Assembly: GCA_019137255.1 (NCBI GenBank)
Contig: WPDH01000068.1
Coordinates: 125,388-189,387 of the forward strand
DNA from: Corinectria fuckeliana
Taxonomy: Eukaryota; Ascomycota; Sordariomycetes; Hypocreales; Nectriaceae
DNA length: 64,000 nucleotides
Direction: 5' to 3'
Under the pieces are notes generated by a model. The model ran no database searches. It was not told the origin of the DNA and saw nothing but the letters and a program-made list of their open reading frames with translations. Each line of letters starts with the position of its first letter. Positions within the stretch are counted from its first letter, which is position 1. Position numbers and translations under genes: made by a program. Of the stretch, positions 36,340 to 47,931 are shown one piece after another.

Positions 36340-37954
36340 TTACAGAGTGTACATGAAGTCTGGACGCAAATCGCCTCGGATCCAGCGCTGTTCATCTGGC
36401 AAAGCCGCCCATTTCTCGTCCATCTTCCCAGCCCTGCGGTTGCTGTTCGCCTTGCGCAGCGCAACATGCATGAGAACAGAACCTCCAAGTAGAAAGACAA
36501 CCTGGTATCCGAGCACTACACCATGACCAGTCCAGTAGCGAGGGTTCTCGCGGTCGAGGTAGATGTTGGACGACACAACCCCGTTAAGGTTCCCCCAGCC
36601 AACCACCATCCCCAGCACGAATGCACGCTTCAGCGAGCCCTCGGTGTTGTTGACGACCCATGCTAGAGTGTTTGGGATTGTAGGGTAGATTCCGACGCAG
36701 GCAAAGTATACGGCGACGTATTGGACGGCAGGGTCTGAACTGGAGAGGAGCATGATGAAGCCCACAACGCCGATGAAGACGGTGCCCATATTACAATAAC
36801 CACGCCAGCGAGTGCGGTCGGCTATCCAACCGACAGCCACAGTGCAAAGAGCGGCTACAGCATAAGGGGGAACAGACAGCAACTGTGCCTTTGTGCCGTG
36901 ATAGCCCATCCCGCGCAGAATAGTCGGCAGGAACAGAGAGAACGCATAGAGAGGAGTTAGACAGCCCATGTAGATGACCATGTAGCCGTACGTCTTCCAG
37001 TCCTTGAGGCCAGCATAGATGTGTCGTTTATCAAAGTCCTCTGCGGTGCGCCCTTGTCGATCCATGATCAGGCGGCGCTGGACTCGAATGCGGTCGTCAT
37101 GAGTAAGAAAAGTAGCCGTTTCTGGCCAGTCAAATACCATCCACCAGCAAAACACGCCAACGACGACAGTTGCCAGACCTTCGATGATGAAGATCCAAGC
37201 CCAGCCACTCTTCCCGCCGATGCCGTCCATCTGCGCGATGGCAGCGGCGAGCAGACCACCAAAGGAGCCGGCAAGGGCAGCGGCGGAAAAGAAGATGGAG
37301 GTCCGGACGCCAATCTCGGAGCCCTTGTACCAGCAGGAGAGGTAGTAGTTGACACCAGGAAAGAGACCGGCCTCGGCGATGCCTAGGAACCAACGAGCCG
37401 CCAGCAGACCGGAGAAGTTATGCACCAGCCCCATCAGCGTCATGATGATTCCCCAAACAACAATGATGGCTGAAAAGAAGACGCGAGGGGTAAGGCGCTT
37501 TAGTAGGGCATTGGTGACGGGTTCGGCGACGGCGTAGCTGATGAAGAAGATGGTCAGGGATAAGTTGTAGTTCCCAGACACCATTCCTAGATGATCCTCC
37601 ATGCCCTCGAGACGGGCATTGCCAATATTGGTACGGTCGAGGAACGATAGAAGATAGAGTAGAGACAGCCATGGGATGAGCCAGAGGTCAACCTTTCGCA
37701 TCAACGTCTTGTCCTATTTATGCATCAGCTTCGATCGTGCGAGACAATAATGAACGTGATGACAATGAGATGTGACCACTTACGATATCACGACGCTCTT
37801 CTTCACTCTTGTCCACATCAGGATCAGAGAGGTTGGCAAGCAGCTGGGCACGCTCGTACTCGATGCCTGACTTGTCCAAGACCTGCTCCTTGGTCGAGAT
37901 CTCAGGCTTCTCGACATCCATCTCCGGTGCGGTCGAGCTATTCAGCTCGGCCAT
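36340..37954 (-). CDS. MFS transporter, anion:cation symporter family
   Basis: Two exons on the minus strand, 37784-37954 and 36340-37713, with a 70-bp intron; 514 residues. The first exon encodes an acidic cytosolic N-terminus (MAELNSSTAPEMDVEK) and the second begins DKTLMRKVDLWLIPWLSLLY. The sequence has the family hallmarks LLYLLSFLDRTNIGNARLEG (TM1), RWFLGIAEAGLFPGVNYYLS (TM4-5), a central loop with DWPETATFL, and about 12 hydrophobic segments. This matches the Dal5/Tna1-like branch, which imports organic anions such as nicotinate, allantoate or tartrate with protons; the actual substrate is not predictable. It sits in the plasma membrane. It is convergent with the GFA-family gene, leaving 114 bp between the stop codons. 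About 1.3 kb upstream is free of genes. Confidence 0.9.
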
Positions 37955-39242
37955 GTCGACCTTGCCTTGTGATAATAATTCAGTGACGCGCGGGTCCGAA
38001 TAAGAGGGAAGACACGCCCTAGGTCAGAATAAAGGGAGCGAGGAATAACGAGCTCCGAAGAAGTCGGTGAAGATCCTCTGCTGTCCGTGAGGGGGTTGCA
38101 GGTTCATATAGCGAGTGGCAGTGCAGCTTGGCGCAGATCGCCGCGTCGCCGAGTCTCCGCCTGTCTTACAACGTCTTGCTTTGGCTACTGGAGAGAGCCG
38201 GACACTGGGAGCTTTGGTATGCTAGATGATCTTGTCTGGAAGAAGAAGCTGGAAGAATCCTGCACATGACGCGGAGGGTAACATTTTGCTCCTGAGTAGG
38301 TTTAAGCTCGCAGATAACCGACTCTTGTCTCCGTTATTCCTTGCGTCATGACTCGGTCTGGCGGTTTGGATTGTCGATTCCCGACAGGTTTGACGCGGGG
38401 TAGAGGCGATGGTACGGAGCCTCGTGGGGAAGTCGACGGGGTTTCGATGCGGCAATTATTTTAAGACATGCAGGCAGATTGGCAGAATCCGGTTCTCATA
38501 ACAGTAGTATATTGTCTATCATTACACACGGGGTATGAGTCAAGACGGTGTTAAACTATATGCCAGACCTATCACGACAAAGTGTACGACAAAGTGTGAG
38601 GTAGCATTGTGAGCTGCGGTGGCTGGAAGAAGCATTGGATCTTATAATAACACCATGTCGAGAAGGCTTAATATTGTGGCGTATACAGTGCGGCATGCTG
38701 CTTACTGGGGCAACGAATATGCAAGAGACAGGCCACCCCAATTCGGAAAAGATTCCAGTCCTTTGATGAAAGACTGCTGCAAAGATGTAAGCAATTGAAC
38801 AAGCAATGCACCATTCAGCTTCGCGGTACACACGGTCGGAAGCGTTACTACCGCGCGTGCGATGAGGAGTAGAGTCCTACCATCCATGAAGAGTTTGATG
38901 AGAGGCCCGACAGCCCTCAGGGACATTCTTCGGCTAGAGTCCAAACCTGACTCTGTAGCTCAGCTTCCATTGTCTCTGTCTTCGTCAGCGACAGCAAGGA
39001 GCGGAATTCTTCCGCCAACCCCCCTCGAGACTATGCATCGAGAGCTACTCCTCCAATATCAAACCGTTTGATTCCAGGAGGGTCAGTCATGAAGGGATTT
39101 GAGGTCATTTTGAGATTTTCGGCAGAGACATGGCGCCCCTATTTCCTTTCATCGTCATCTCTTGTCAACTATACCTTCGGATTTCTGGGGCTGTTGATGT
39201 ACCCGACCTGGTATCCGTTTGGAATTGGACTCTACCTGCATT
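37955..39242. other. Intergenic region between divergent genes, no gene seen
   Basis: Lies between the divergently transcribed symporter gene and the fungal_trans regulator, so it should hold both promoters. Short frames on both strands have no family resemblance. No Zn2Cys6-type motif that could be a missing first exon of the regulator was found here. Confidence 0.55.
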
Positions 39243-41469
39243 ATGAGCGCAACTGCGATGTCCACTACTCGTGATGTTGATGATGGCAGGAGGAGGATTG
39301 CCGGGTTTAAGGCGGTCAAGAAAGCTGCTGACTCAGACATGAATGATGACCAGTTAGTATTCAATCAAATTGATTGCCATTGCTGCTCAGTCTTCAATAA
39401 CCATCATCCACCGTCGAAGAACGTGAGAAGAAAGAAAGGCGAGAGTGGCATATATGCCGACATGGCCTTTAACCAGACTGCAACCCCACAGCCTTCAAAG
39501 GACGTCTTTCAGTCGACGCTACTGTTGGAGGCCGATGCACAGAGCAGCCTACAGAGGCAGTCCATCAGACCAGTTCTAAACACTTCCTCCGGTACCGGAA
39601 ACCTCGGGTTCCCAAGCTACAGCACTGTCTTTGAGGAGACAAAGACCAGCCTTTCAATCCTAGGCGGACAAAGTCTGCCAGAGAATGAGCACCAGAATGA
39701 TCTCGCCCGATGCCAAAGAGGCATCGCCTTTCGGAACCTACCACACCCGCTGCGCGAGACATGTCTTTTAGTTTTGCAATGTCTACCGGGACAGTCCAAC
39801 GAGCAAGTGGTGTTTCGCGAAAGTCGCAGCGGGACCAAAGGCTGGGATGACATCCTGGTAGAAGGGATAATAGCCTCGCTCCAGGAAACATTCAGCGACT
39901 TGTCGGACCGGGAGGGACGAACGTTGGAGGCCGTAGCGGAGATGATCTGCAACAACACCACGCAACCTATCCGAGATGACCACTCCGGACCACGGGAATG
40001 GTTGGGGCAGTTTTGCGGTACGAATCTGAGATGGGAGTCGCTAGGTCTCTTGTGGGTACACTTGACGCGCATCGGAGACGCTCTGAGCGCAGTCATGCAG
40101 CACAGTCGTATCGATTGGATCGAGGGAAAGCAATCGCTCGAGACTGCACGAGTCTGTCTCGACTACTGTATCGAGCTTTCCCGCCACTTCAACGAAGGAA
40201 ACGACCTGCTGGTTGACCTTTGCCGTCGAAGAACGGCAATCGACTCGATGGTCGACGGGGATGCGAGTAGGTGCAAAGCCGACGTGATGCTGCCTTGACT
40301 GACTAGAATAGGCATGTCAACCTGGGGTTCGCTTGGGGTGACAGTCACGATGCTGACCTTTCTAGGACTGCATACGCAGGACGAAGACGCGTCGTATAAG
40401 CCGTCACTGTGCTCCGAGAACAAACGACGCATATTTGCCCACATCTTCGCCAGCGACAAGAAGAAAGTCGCCTTTACCGGGAGGCCGCCGCTTCTAAGCC
40501 GGCATTATTGCTCCACGCCTCTTCCTCTCGACATTCGAGACGAGGATCTGGCCGCGGACGAAGCAACACTGGCGCGAGCTGTGCAGGCGCTGGACGAGCG
40601 TGGCTGGAATACCGAGGGTGGCCTGTATCCAGCTACTCTTATGCGAGCGCGGTACTTGATTGGGGTGGTGCGAGATGAGCTGATTGGGGTTGCCCTGGGA
40701 AAGGGCGTCATTGTCACGGTGGACCATTTGCTGTAGGTGTCCTTGAATCTGGAAAAGGATGCAATGCTGACAATTCACGACAGAGAAATCAGGGCGAGAC
40801 AGATTGTGACATTTACTAGCTTTCCGCAAAGCTTGGTGTACCGCCCCGAAGATCTTACTGCTCCTAGTGTTGACATCCGATTGCTTTACATCAGGATGAT
40901 GGTGCAGCTGGACCACCTTCAAAACATCTTCTTCGCTGAAAGACTTTTACTTCGACACGGCCAGCCAAACGAGGGCGATCTACTGGCCACAAGCTTTGCA
41001 ATGGTTGCCCTGACTCTAAAGCTGTGGACTCACAAGGATCGGTTTACAGACGGCTCCATGCGGCGCAACTTTGAGTGGCTAGTGAGCGTATTGTTCATGT
41101 CTTTATAAACGAGCATACCTAACTTGAAGATAGTTGATGGCTTATGGCGCTCCGGGAGGCGGCATTCTCTGCCAGGAGTTGCTTCTACCAACGTTTCACG
41201 GAACGCACCCCAAGGATCCAAAGCTGAGTCGGTCCACCATCATACAACAGCTGAGCTTGCTTGTCGGGTTCCTCGGCTGGGTTCGGCCGTCTGCACCGAA
41301 CGGAGATTTGTGTGCCGATTGCAAGGCTATTGTCCAGCGTGTGTTGGACAACCAGCTGAATGCTACTCCGGAGGGGGACATGTTGGAGACTGTGGACTGG
41401 AGCCTGTTGAATGAGCCTGATTTTAATTTTGAGCTTTTGGATACGTTTCAGGGATTGCGAGCTATTTAA
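39243..41469 (+). CDS. Fungal_trans regulator without a visible Zn2Cys6 cluster
   Basis: Four exons, 39243-40266, 40312-40732, 40784-41081 and 41134-41469, about 692 residues. The core matches the fungal-specific transcription factor middle homology region of Zn2Cys6 proteins: LPHPLRETCLLVLQCLPG, a WLGQFCGTNLRWESLGLLW block, the STWGSLGVTVTMLTFLGLH segment, KRRIFAHIFASDKKKVAFTG and RPPLLSRHYCSTPLPLDI. The N-terminal ~110 residues lack the C-X2-C-X6-C pattern; the only cysteines nearby are in DCHCCSVF, which does not fit. A basic patch NVRRKKGESG is present. Either the DNA-binding exon was lost or lies outside what I could join, or this is a regulator acting through partners. It is divergent from the symporter gene, which it could regulate. 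The start at 39243 is the first in-frame ATG. Confidence 0.7.
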
Positions 41470-41957
41470 TTGAGTAATAATCTAATCTGTGTCTATCCAA
41501 ATGCAAGACACGACTGTAGCTTTGTATTTTCCGTGGTAAATAAGTTACGACACCAAATACTTCACCAAAGGCAACTCGAATCAATGCGATGGACAATTAG
41601 GTCTAGCAATACGGACAATTACCAAATAAGGAAAGCTCCGAGTCAAGTAAATTGTGTTTGCCTTGGTATGCACTCAAGATTTGTGGCGGAGTTGTAGTAA
41701 CGTATGGGGTGGCAACAGCTCAGCAATCTGAGGCTATGCCGTCCAGCCTGAGGAAACAAAGGGTCGATCACGTCGGGCAAAAGACAAACCGAATGCTGAC
41801 GTGAGATGATTAAGACATGTCTCGTACTACCACTACGAGGCAGAATCCCTAGCCGGCAATGATTGGCGTTCTGTAGCTAATAGCGCCAAGTCATCGCGGG
41901 GATCTCGGGTCATCATAACCACAAAGCTGAGAAGGATTCATCGGCCGAGGCGGAGCA

Positions 41958-41965
41958 TGACGTCA
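41958..41965. promoter_or_regulatory. TGACGTCA palindrome (CRE/ATF-type bZIP site)
   Basis: A perfect 8-bp CRE palindrome 173 bp upstream of the ATG at 42139, followed by a TATA-like ttaaagtggtataac at about 41998. In fungi such sites are bound by AtfA-type bZIP factors under stress. The rest of the 41470-42138 gap shows no gene. Confidence 0.5.
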
Positions 41966-42138
41966 CGTTTCAGGCAACAACCAAGAGCTCGTCTCTTTAA
42001 AGTGGTATAACCCGTTGCTGCCCAGGTGTTTTAAGTATCCTCACCAGCCTCAACCCGCCTCGACTAGAACATCTAAGCTAGAGGTCTCGACCCAGTCTCC
42101 ATCCAGTCCACTCGCCGAATTACCAAAGCGCCATCAGC

Positions 42139-42822
42139 ATGACGGCAATGCACTATACGCTGTGCCAGGAGCCGGCCCTGAAGTGGTACCAGGCTCCGGA
42201 TCTCTATGAGTTCCTTTCCAGCGACGCCTTCTGGCTTCTCGGGTTCGCCATAGTCGCAAACGCGTACTGGACAAATCACCAGGTTCAGAACTTTGTCGAG
42301 TCGAAAGAAACCCCGAGCGAACCGAAAGAACAGTCTGAGAAGCAGGCCAAATCGACTTCCACTGCCTCCATTGCCTCCGACTCTTCCACCCGCCACAAGG
42401 CGTGGCTATTACAACCGCACATTACATCCCGATTTCGCCAATATCTCGCCGTCTTCGCCTGTGGTTTTGTATTGCCGCTACAGCTCCTAGAAGGCTGCGG
42501 GGTTCTGATGACGGCCTGGCGCATCACACTTGCAACATTGAAGGCCACGTACCCTTCCATTAGGCCGCGGCTTTTGGGCTTTGCTCTGTTCTCGCCGGTT
42601 ACGGTTGCGATGCTAGTTTCATGGGCAGCTGTCTTGGCTGCAGGTCCGTTTCTGATTAGTTCGCAGATGCTCTATGTAATCAAGCTGTGGGAGATGAAGC
42701 CGGTTCCTCGTGCCGTTCCAAGCTATGATACGGGCAGTGAGAAGAAGCCTGGCGATGGAGAGTGGGACAAGGTGGAAGAAGTCTCCCAGGGAGAAGAGAA
42801 AAAGACACCGAGTACAGAGTAA
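42139..42822 (+). CDS. Small multi-pass membrane protein, unknown function
   Basis: Single-exon frame of 227 residues starting at the ATG in cagcatgacggc. Three hydrophobic regions are visible: residues about 27-45 (SSDAFWLLGFAIVANAYW), 104-124 (AVFACGFVLPLQLLEGCGVL) and 145-178 (LLGFALFSPVTVAMLVSWAA onward, long enough for two passes or a re-entrant segment). A Ser/Thr/Lys/Glu-rich hydrophilic loop (about 53-85) separates the first two, and the C-terminus (about 190-227) is charged and Lys/Glu-rich. I do not recognise the family; it looks like a fungal lineage-specific membrane protein. The upstream region has a CRE-type palindrome and TATA-like sequence, supporting expression. It is convergent with the subtilisin gene. 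Confidence 0.65.
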   Translation: MTAMHYTLCQEPALKWYQAPDLYEFLSSDAFWLLGFAIVANAYWTNHQVQNFVESKETPSEPKEQSEKQAKSTSTASIASDSSTRHKAWLLQPHITSRFRQYLAVFACGFVLPLQLLEGCGVLMTAWRITLATLKATYPSIRPRLLGFALFSPVTVAMLVSWAAVLAAGPFLISSQMLYVIKLWEMKPVPRAVPSYDTGSEKKPGDGEWDKVEEVSQGEEKKTPSTE

Positions 42823-43090
42823 TGGGTCGGCTTCGATGCGGTGAGACGCTGCTTATTTTACCACTTTGGCATTGTTCTGGAATTGGTTATGAGTGAACTG
42901 GACAGCAAAAATTTATAATTTCCTCGTTTCCATCTAATGAATTCCCACCTGCCACCATGCCACACACCCTCAAGATACATAGCGGAACAATCCAAGTAAA
43001 GCAGTACCATTCCCCAACAGAGGCTATCCAAGTTGACCAAGATGTACAACAGTCCTTAAACCCGTAGAGAAGGACTGCACCTCGCTCCGC

Positions 43091-44550
43091 TTAAGCACTG
43101 TTACCGTTGTAAGCGACAAGGTTAGGGCTGCCGCTGAGAGTACCAGTGATGGCTCCAGAGGTGCCGAGAGCCTTGATGCGGTTGGTGACAGCAGCGGGAG
43201 TGCTAAGGCCCTCGAGAACCTGGAGGTAGAGAGCAAGACCAGCAACGTGAGGGGTGGCCATCGAGGTACCGCTGATGCTGTTGGTAGCAGTGTTGGAACC
43301 GATCCAGGAAGAGAGGATTCCAACACCAGGGGCCATGACGTCGACACCAGCACCTAAGGACATTAGTTAGTCATAGACAATTGTTATCAGAGCTCAGGGA
43401 CAAACCGTAGTTAGTGAACGAGGCAGGGGCCCAGCCAGAGGTGATGGCACCGACGGTCAGGGCGTTCGGGACGTTGGCGGGAGACTGGCCGGAGACGGGA
43501 AGAGGGTTGCCGTTGTCATCACCGTTGCCGGCCGCGACGACGGAGAGGACGCCGGAGCTGTAAGCAGCGTTGATGGCCGAAGTCCAGGTCTGCTGAGCGG
43601 GACCGCCTGATTATCTGTTAGCTGACTGCTCAGTATGAATGAACACTGGGTAACATACCAAGAGACATGTTGATAACGGCGCGGCCAGTACGGCCCTTGG
43701 ACACAATATCGTTCACAGCCCAGTTGAATCCGTCCAGGATAATGGCGGTAGTAGAACTGGATCCAGAAAAGACCTTGACGGAGATAATGTTGGCCTATCA
43801 AGCAAGTTAGCCTCTCGCCCCCTGTACAGCCCAGCAGAAAGATGCTTACCTGCTTGGCAACACCATAGGTAGAGCCGGCAATGGTCCCAGAAACGTGAGT
43901 CCCGTGGCCGAGGGTATCCGTGTGATCACCGCCAGCAGCGTTGTAGCCGAGGGAAGCACGGCTGCCGAACTGTGAGTGGGTAGTCAGGACGCCGCTGTCG
44001 ACGACGTAGGCGTAGGAGCCGGAGCCGGCGGTGGTGTCGTAGATGTAGCTGCTGGAGCCAGACGTGCGGTGCGAGAGCGTGCCGAGACCCCAGGTGGCGC
44101 TGGACTGGGTCGTCAAGGCGCGGTCGTCGAGCTCGCCGGGCTGCTCGGCGTCGTAGAGATACATCTCGTAGTCGGGCTCAACAAATGCGACCTGAGTGTC
44201 CTCGTCAGTGGGTGGTCTTGCGTGATGGACGTGTAAAGACGTACATCGGGGCTCTTCTGAATCTCAGCAATGGTCTCGTCGTCAAAGTCGCCGGAGTAGG
44301 CGCTCCAGCTGCTGATGTTGTAGGTGTTCTCGACACCGGCAGTGTCACGCTTCGACAGGCTGCGGCGGTGGACGTCGGTGACCCAGTTCAGGTGAGACTC
44401 AAGATCGGTGCTCGCATCTTCCTTGAGAGTGACGATGTACTTTCCGGGCACCACGACCGCATCTCGCTTCGTCTGAAGCTGCGCGGGAGCGGCGAGGGTA
44501 GCGGGGAGCAGAGCGCCCAGGAAGAGGGCGAGGCGGCGGATGCTGGTCAT
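43091..44550 (-). CDS. alp1: Secreted alkaline subtilisin-like serine protease (oryzin/Alp1 type)
   Basis: Five exons on the minus strand, 44245-44550, 43850-44191, 43659-43794, 43406-43606 and 43091-43353, with four introns of 52-55 bp; 415 residues. Order: signal peptide MTSIRRLALFLGALLPATLA; inhibitor I9 propeptide with KYIVTLKEDAS and ending before ALTTQSSATWGLGTLSHR; peptidase S8 domain with catalytic Asp in YVVDSGV, His in GHGTHVSGTIAG and Ser in SGTSMATPHVAGLAL, and the oxyanion Asn in AAGNGDDN. All catalytic residues are present, and the length is close to the roughly 400 residues usual for Aspergillus alkaline proteases. It is secreted and digests external protein at neutral to alkaline pH; in Aspergillus such genes respond to nitrogen and carbon starvation and PrtT. 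A TATA-like box lies about 85-95 bp upstream. The symbol reflects family likeness, not proven orthology. Confidence 0.93.
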
Positions 44551-44633
44551 GTTGAAGCGTCGTAGAGACTACGGGAAGATAGACTGTGAGGATGAGAAGG
44601 ATGCTGAACTACAAAGACAAGGACAACCTGTGG

Positions 44634-44644
44634 TATTTATATAA
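44634..44644 (-). promoter_or_regulatory. TATA-like box of the subtilisin gene
   Basis: The minus strand reads TATATAAATAC about 85-95 bp upstream of the start codon at 44550, at a position and sequence typical of strongly expressed secreted-enzyme genes. Confidence 0.5.
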
Positions 44645-45811
44645 GTTGACATCAAGACTATCGTCAAGCAGGACCATGTACGATCTTGGCGAACGTATCT
44701 TGCACCATAGTGCTAAGGGTTGCGTTTCTGACTGTGAGCTTCGTCCAGCTTCCTAAATAGTCAAGTATTCGGGTCATGATCCTCAGAAGGAAGGTAGGGG
44801 ATAGCGTGAAAGATTGTTGAATATACTAGTACGAGCCAAGACTCGACTGCAGCCAGCAGTATACTCTTAGATATACCAGGGAATCTGGGTGGCTCATAGT
44901 TCTTGAAACCACTGCGATTGATTGGCCACTGCTTTAATTCAGCGTCTGGTTATCTGCGTCTAGGGATCTGGCCCGCTAAACATAACCCTCCAACTGCGAT
45001 GATATTGCGCGTGAGCCACCAGTCAACAGACACCAAGCCCTGCTACGGACTAGGACTGACTATGGCACGACCAAGGAACAAACAATTGAACGACATAAGT
45101 TCCTCGAATGATCGGCGCCTCCTTCTGCTTTGGACAAGCGGATACGGGAGGCTCCGCCACGGTGTTAATCCCGACCGGCACTAGGATCGGGACAAGCATT
45201 CCAAACGGGCAGCCAGCCCCGGTAACCTCAACGGGACTCATCCCGCCTGGGAAAGGCGACCGCACATCCGGCTGCTTGGCGGTCGAGGCGGCTCAGGCCG
45301 AGACGAGGGTGATAGTCTATGTAATCAGTCGACGATGAAGAACCCCGCAAAACAGAAGCGCCCTTGGCAGGCTTTTAGTATCCCGTTGCGGTCTGGCGGG
45401 TTATATCGTGTTGCTTGTATAGGCAAGCAGCTCAGGTACGAGGGAATAAGGTGTGTGGATCGCGCCGGCTGCCGCATCGGAGATAAAGATCTTTAGTTAC
45501 GATCTGAAGGTAGAATGAGGTGGTAGATTTATAATCCACCAGCCATAAGCTGCCTTATGCGGTGAAGGATGGCGTCACCAGCGTTGGCGAGTTTAGGGTG
45601 AAGGAAGCAGCAATGTGATGCCAGTGAGAGAACTACGCTCCTACGTCAGGTTTCGTGAAAGACCGATGTTTAGAGTAGAGTATGATACATCTAATTACTT
45701 TTATCGTCTGTAGGACATGGCATTGCGTGGCCAGTTGAAAGAGATATAAGTCTCCAGTAACCAGACAGTGGCATCTCAGATCTCAGCATCCCATCATCTC
45801 AACACATCTTC
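44645..45811. other. Intergenic, no gene seen
   Basis: Between the subtilisin promoter and the 3' end of the MFS gene. Overlapping frames at 44903-45338 on both strands lack any family similarity. I see no RNA gene. Confidence 0.55.
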
Positions 45812-47335
45812 CTAGAAGCGTACAAACACCTTCCACCCAGTTCGTCTGATTCTCGCAGCAAGCACAAACGTTGTGCCAGCCAGACAGAAAACCCCAGCAA
45901 ACACCTTGAGACCAACCCACCCGCCCGCGAGTTCCAGGATTGCTCCATTAATAGGATTGGTCGTCAAGCCTCCGATTGCACTGACAAAGAGGATAATTCC
46001 CGTGCGCAAGCCTAGCTCCGCCATGGGCGAAATCTGCATGACCAAAGGCGTAATCAACGAGACGTAAGCGCCAGAGAAGAACCCAAACAGGACGGCAAAG
46101 GCGATGAGGGCTGCGTCGCTCGTGTCGGGCAGCCAGATGGCCAGGATCCAGATGCCCGATAGGTAGCAAACCACGATGAAGACATTGTATCGACCAATCT
46201 TGTCACCTAGAAACCCGGCGAAGAGACGCCCGAATAAAGAGCCTGCGTTCAAGATGGGCAGCAAATACTTGGCCAGATCCGGGTCCATGCCCGTACTGAG
46301 GGCCTGGACCATGAGGTAGTTGATGATGACGAAGAAGCCGTAGCTGAACAAAAAAAAGCCGGCTGTCACGAGTAGGAACTCCATCTCCCTGAGCGGCTTG
46401 AGGAGCTGAGCAGAAGTGACTCCATGCGGCTGCGGGGGATGATAGTCCCGGACAGTGAGATTGACGATGACCAGAAGAAAGAGCATCAGAAACGCGCAGA
46501 TCCGCATCGTCCAGCCGTAGCCGACAGCGGGGATGAGTCTCGAGACCATGATCGGGAAGACAACACCGCCGATGCTCGATCCCGTGAAGAGGATGCCAAA
46601 GGCCGCGCCGCGCCTGTGGTTGAACCACCCTGCAGCACAGGTAACGGCTGGCCTGTTAGTCTACTTGCATCAATACGGACACAGTAACGTCTGGGACACT
46701 TACAGGGCTGGAAGATTGCCGAGACACCAACAGCTGAGCATAGGCCCTGTGCGAGAAGGATCTGGTAGTACTGGGTGCCGAGGCTGGCCATCATGATACC
46801 AAAGAGGTGCAGGAAGCTGCCGATCAGGAGCAGCCACCGTGGCCCATAACGATCGTACACGATGCCGACGAAGGGGCCCTAGGAGTGGTTAGCAAGGATC
46901 TCGCAACATAACATGCAACATACCATGCCCATCATGAAGAATATCTGCAGCGACGGGATCCATGAGATGGTGCTCGGCGAGTAGTCACTCAGCAGTTCGT
47001 TTTGGTAGTATTCCTGAAAGACGCCGACACCTAATAGTTTCCCATATTGTCAGCCAGATCTTGGCATGGTAAGAGTTACAACAGCAGGACGTACTGTTCA
47101 GCCAGCCAAAGCTGCAAAACGAGGTACACCAGGCCCCGATCACAACCAGCCAAGCAATGATGCCGCCATCAGGAGCGTCGCTGCCGAAAGGGATCTTCTG
47201 GGGAGAATGGTCGGCATCATGGCCGTGTAGCTCAGGTGGTGCGGTAGATGGGCCACGGTGGGATTGGGCGATGCTGGTCTTTTCTTTTCCGGGTTCCGTG
47301 TCGACTGGCGAGCTGGATTGTCTCGAGTCGGACAT
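45812..47335 (-). CDS. MFS transporter, monocarboxylate (MCT/SLC16-like) family
   Basis: Four exons on the minus strand: 47095-47335, 46924-47030, 46704-46878 and 45812-46647, about 452 residues. A hydrophilic N-terminus (MSDSRQSSSPVDTEPGKEK) is followed by PDGGIIAWLVVIGAWCTSFC, the D-G-G start of TM1 that marks fungal monocarboxylate-porter homologues. Later blocks are SPSTISWIPSLQIFFMMGMG, IVYDRYGPRWLLLIGSFLHL, NHRRGAAFGILFTGSSIGGV and GYGWTMRICAFLML. About 12 membrane segments are visible and the frame is intact. In yeast and Aspergillus, relatives move small carboxylates or riboflavin, or have no known substrate. It starts 597 bp from a divergent Zn2Cys6 regulator gene, a common pairing of transporter and its controller. 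The last splice site (GGCCAG acceptor before 46647) was chosen because it alone keeps frame. Confidence 0.85.
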
Positions 47336-47931
47336 GATTGTGTCGAAGGCAGTGAAAATGATTTGTATGTAAGAGAGAATCAGCTCAGCTAGTAGGAAGA
47401 CAAGTTGGCAGAGTCGAGCTAGATGATGGTCGCTGTATAAGACACTTGAAGCTGATGCTTGTGCCCAGAATGAAAACAAGTCTCCAACGCTCTAGATATA
47501 TACGTTGCGTCCGCCATTCCGTGGTCCTTGATCCGAAGAGCAAACTCCGGTGTTAGTACTGCCAAAGCCAGGGATAGATAGTCTGAAGCCGACCCCCGAG
47601 AAAGACTCGGTGCGAGGAAAATGCAGTATCAAACCCCCCTTTCCGTCGAGTCAAAGGCGGCTGTTGAGCGGTCTCAAAAGAAGTGACAAATCTCTACGGT
47701 CGGCAACGGGAGTAAAGCGGACAGGGATGTCTCGGGCTCGGTCGTAAACACCAACAAAACAGCCCGCTGGATTAATAAGTGGCTTGGCTGGCCGGCCTTA
47801 ACTGACGTCTTAGCTCCGGACACACGCAGCGTCATCCACGCACAGATGGATCAAGTGAAATCGCCATCTTTCAACGAGCATGGCCTGTCGAGTGAGCCTC
47901 CAGCCCTCAGAAAAATACATCAATCACAAGC
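47336..47931. promoter_or_regulatory. Divergent promoter region of MFS transporter and Zn2Cys6 regulator
   Basis: 597 bp with no gene. A TATA-like agatatata at about 47494-47501 lies about 160 bp upstream of the transporter start. Several CGG and CCG triplets occur, as in ggccggcc near 47791 and cggtcg near 47699, of the kind Zn2Cys6 proteins bind as pairs; no spacing can be called with certainty. Confidence 0.4.
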
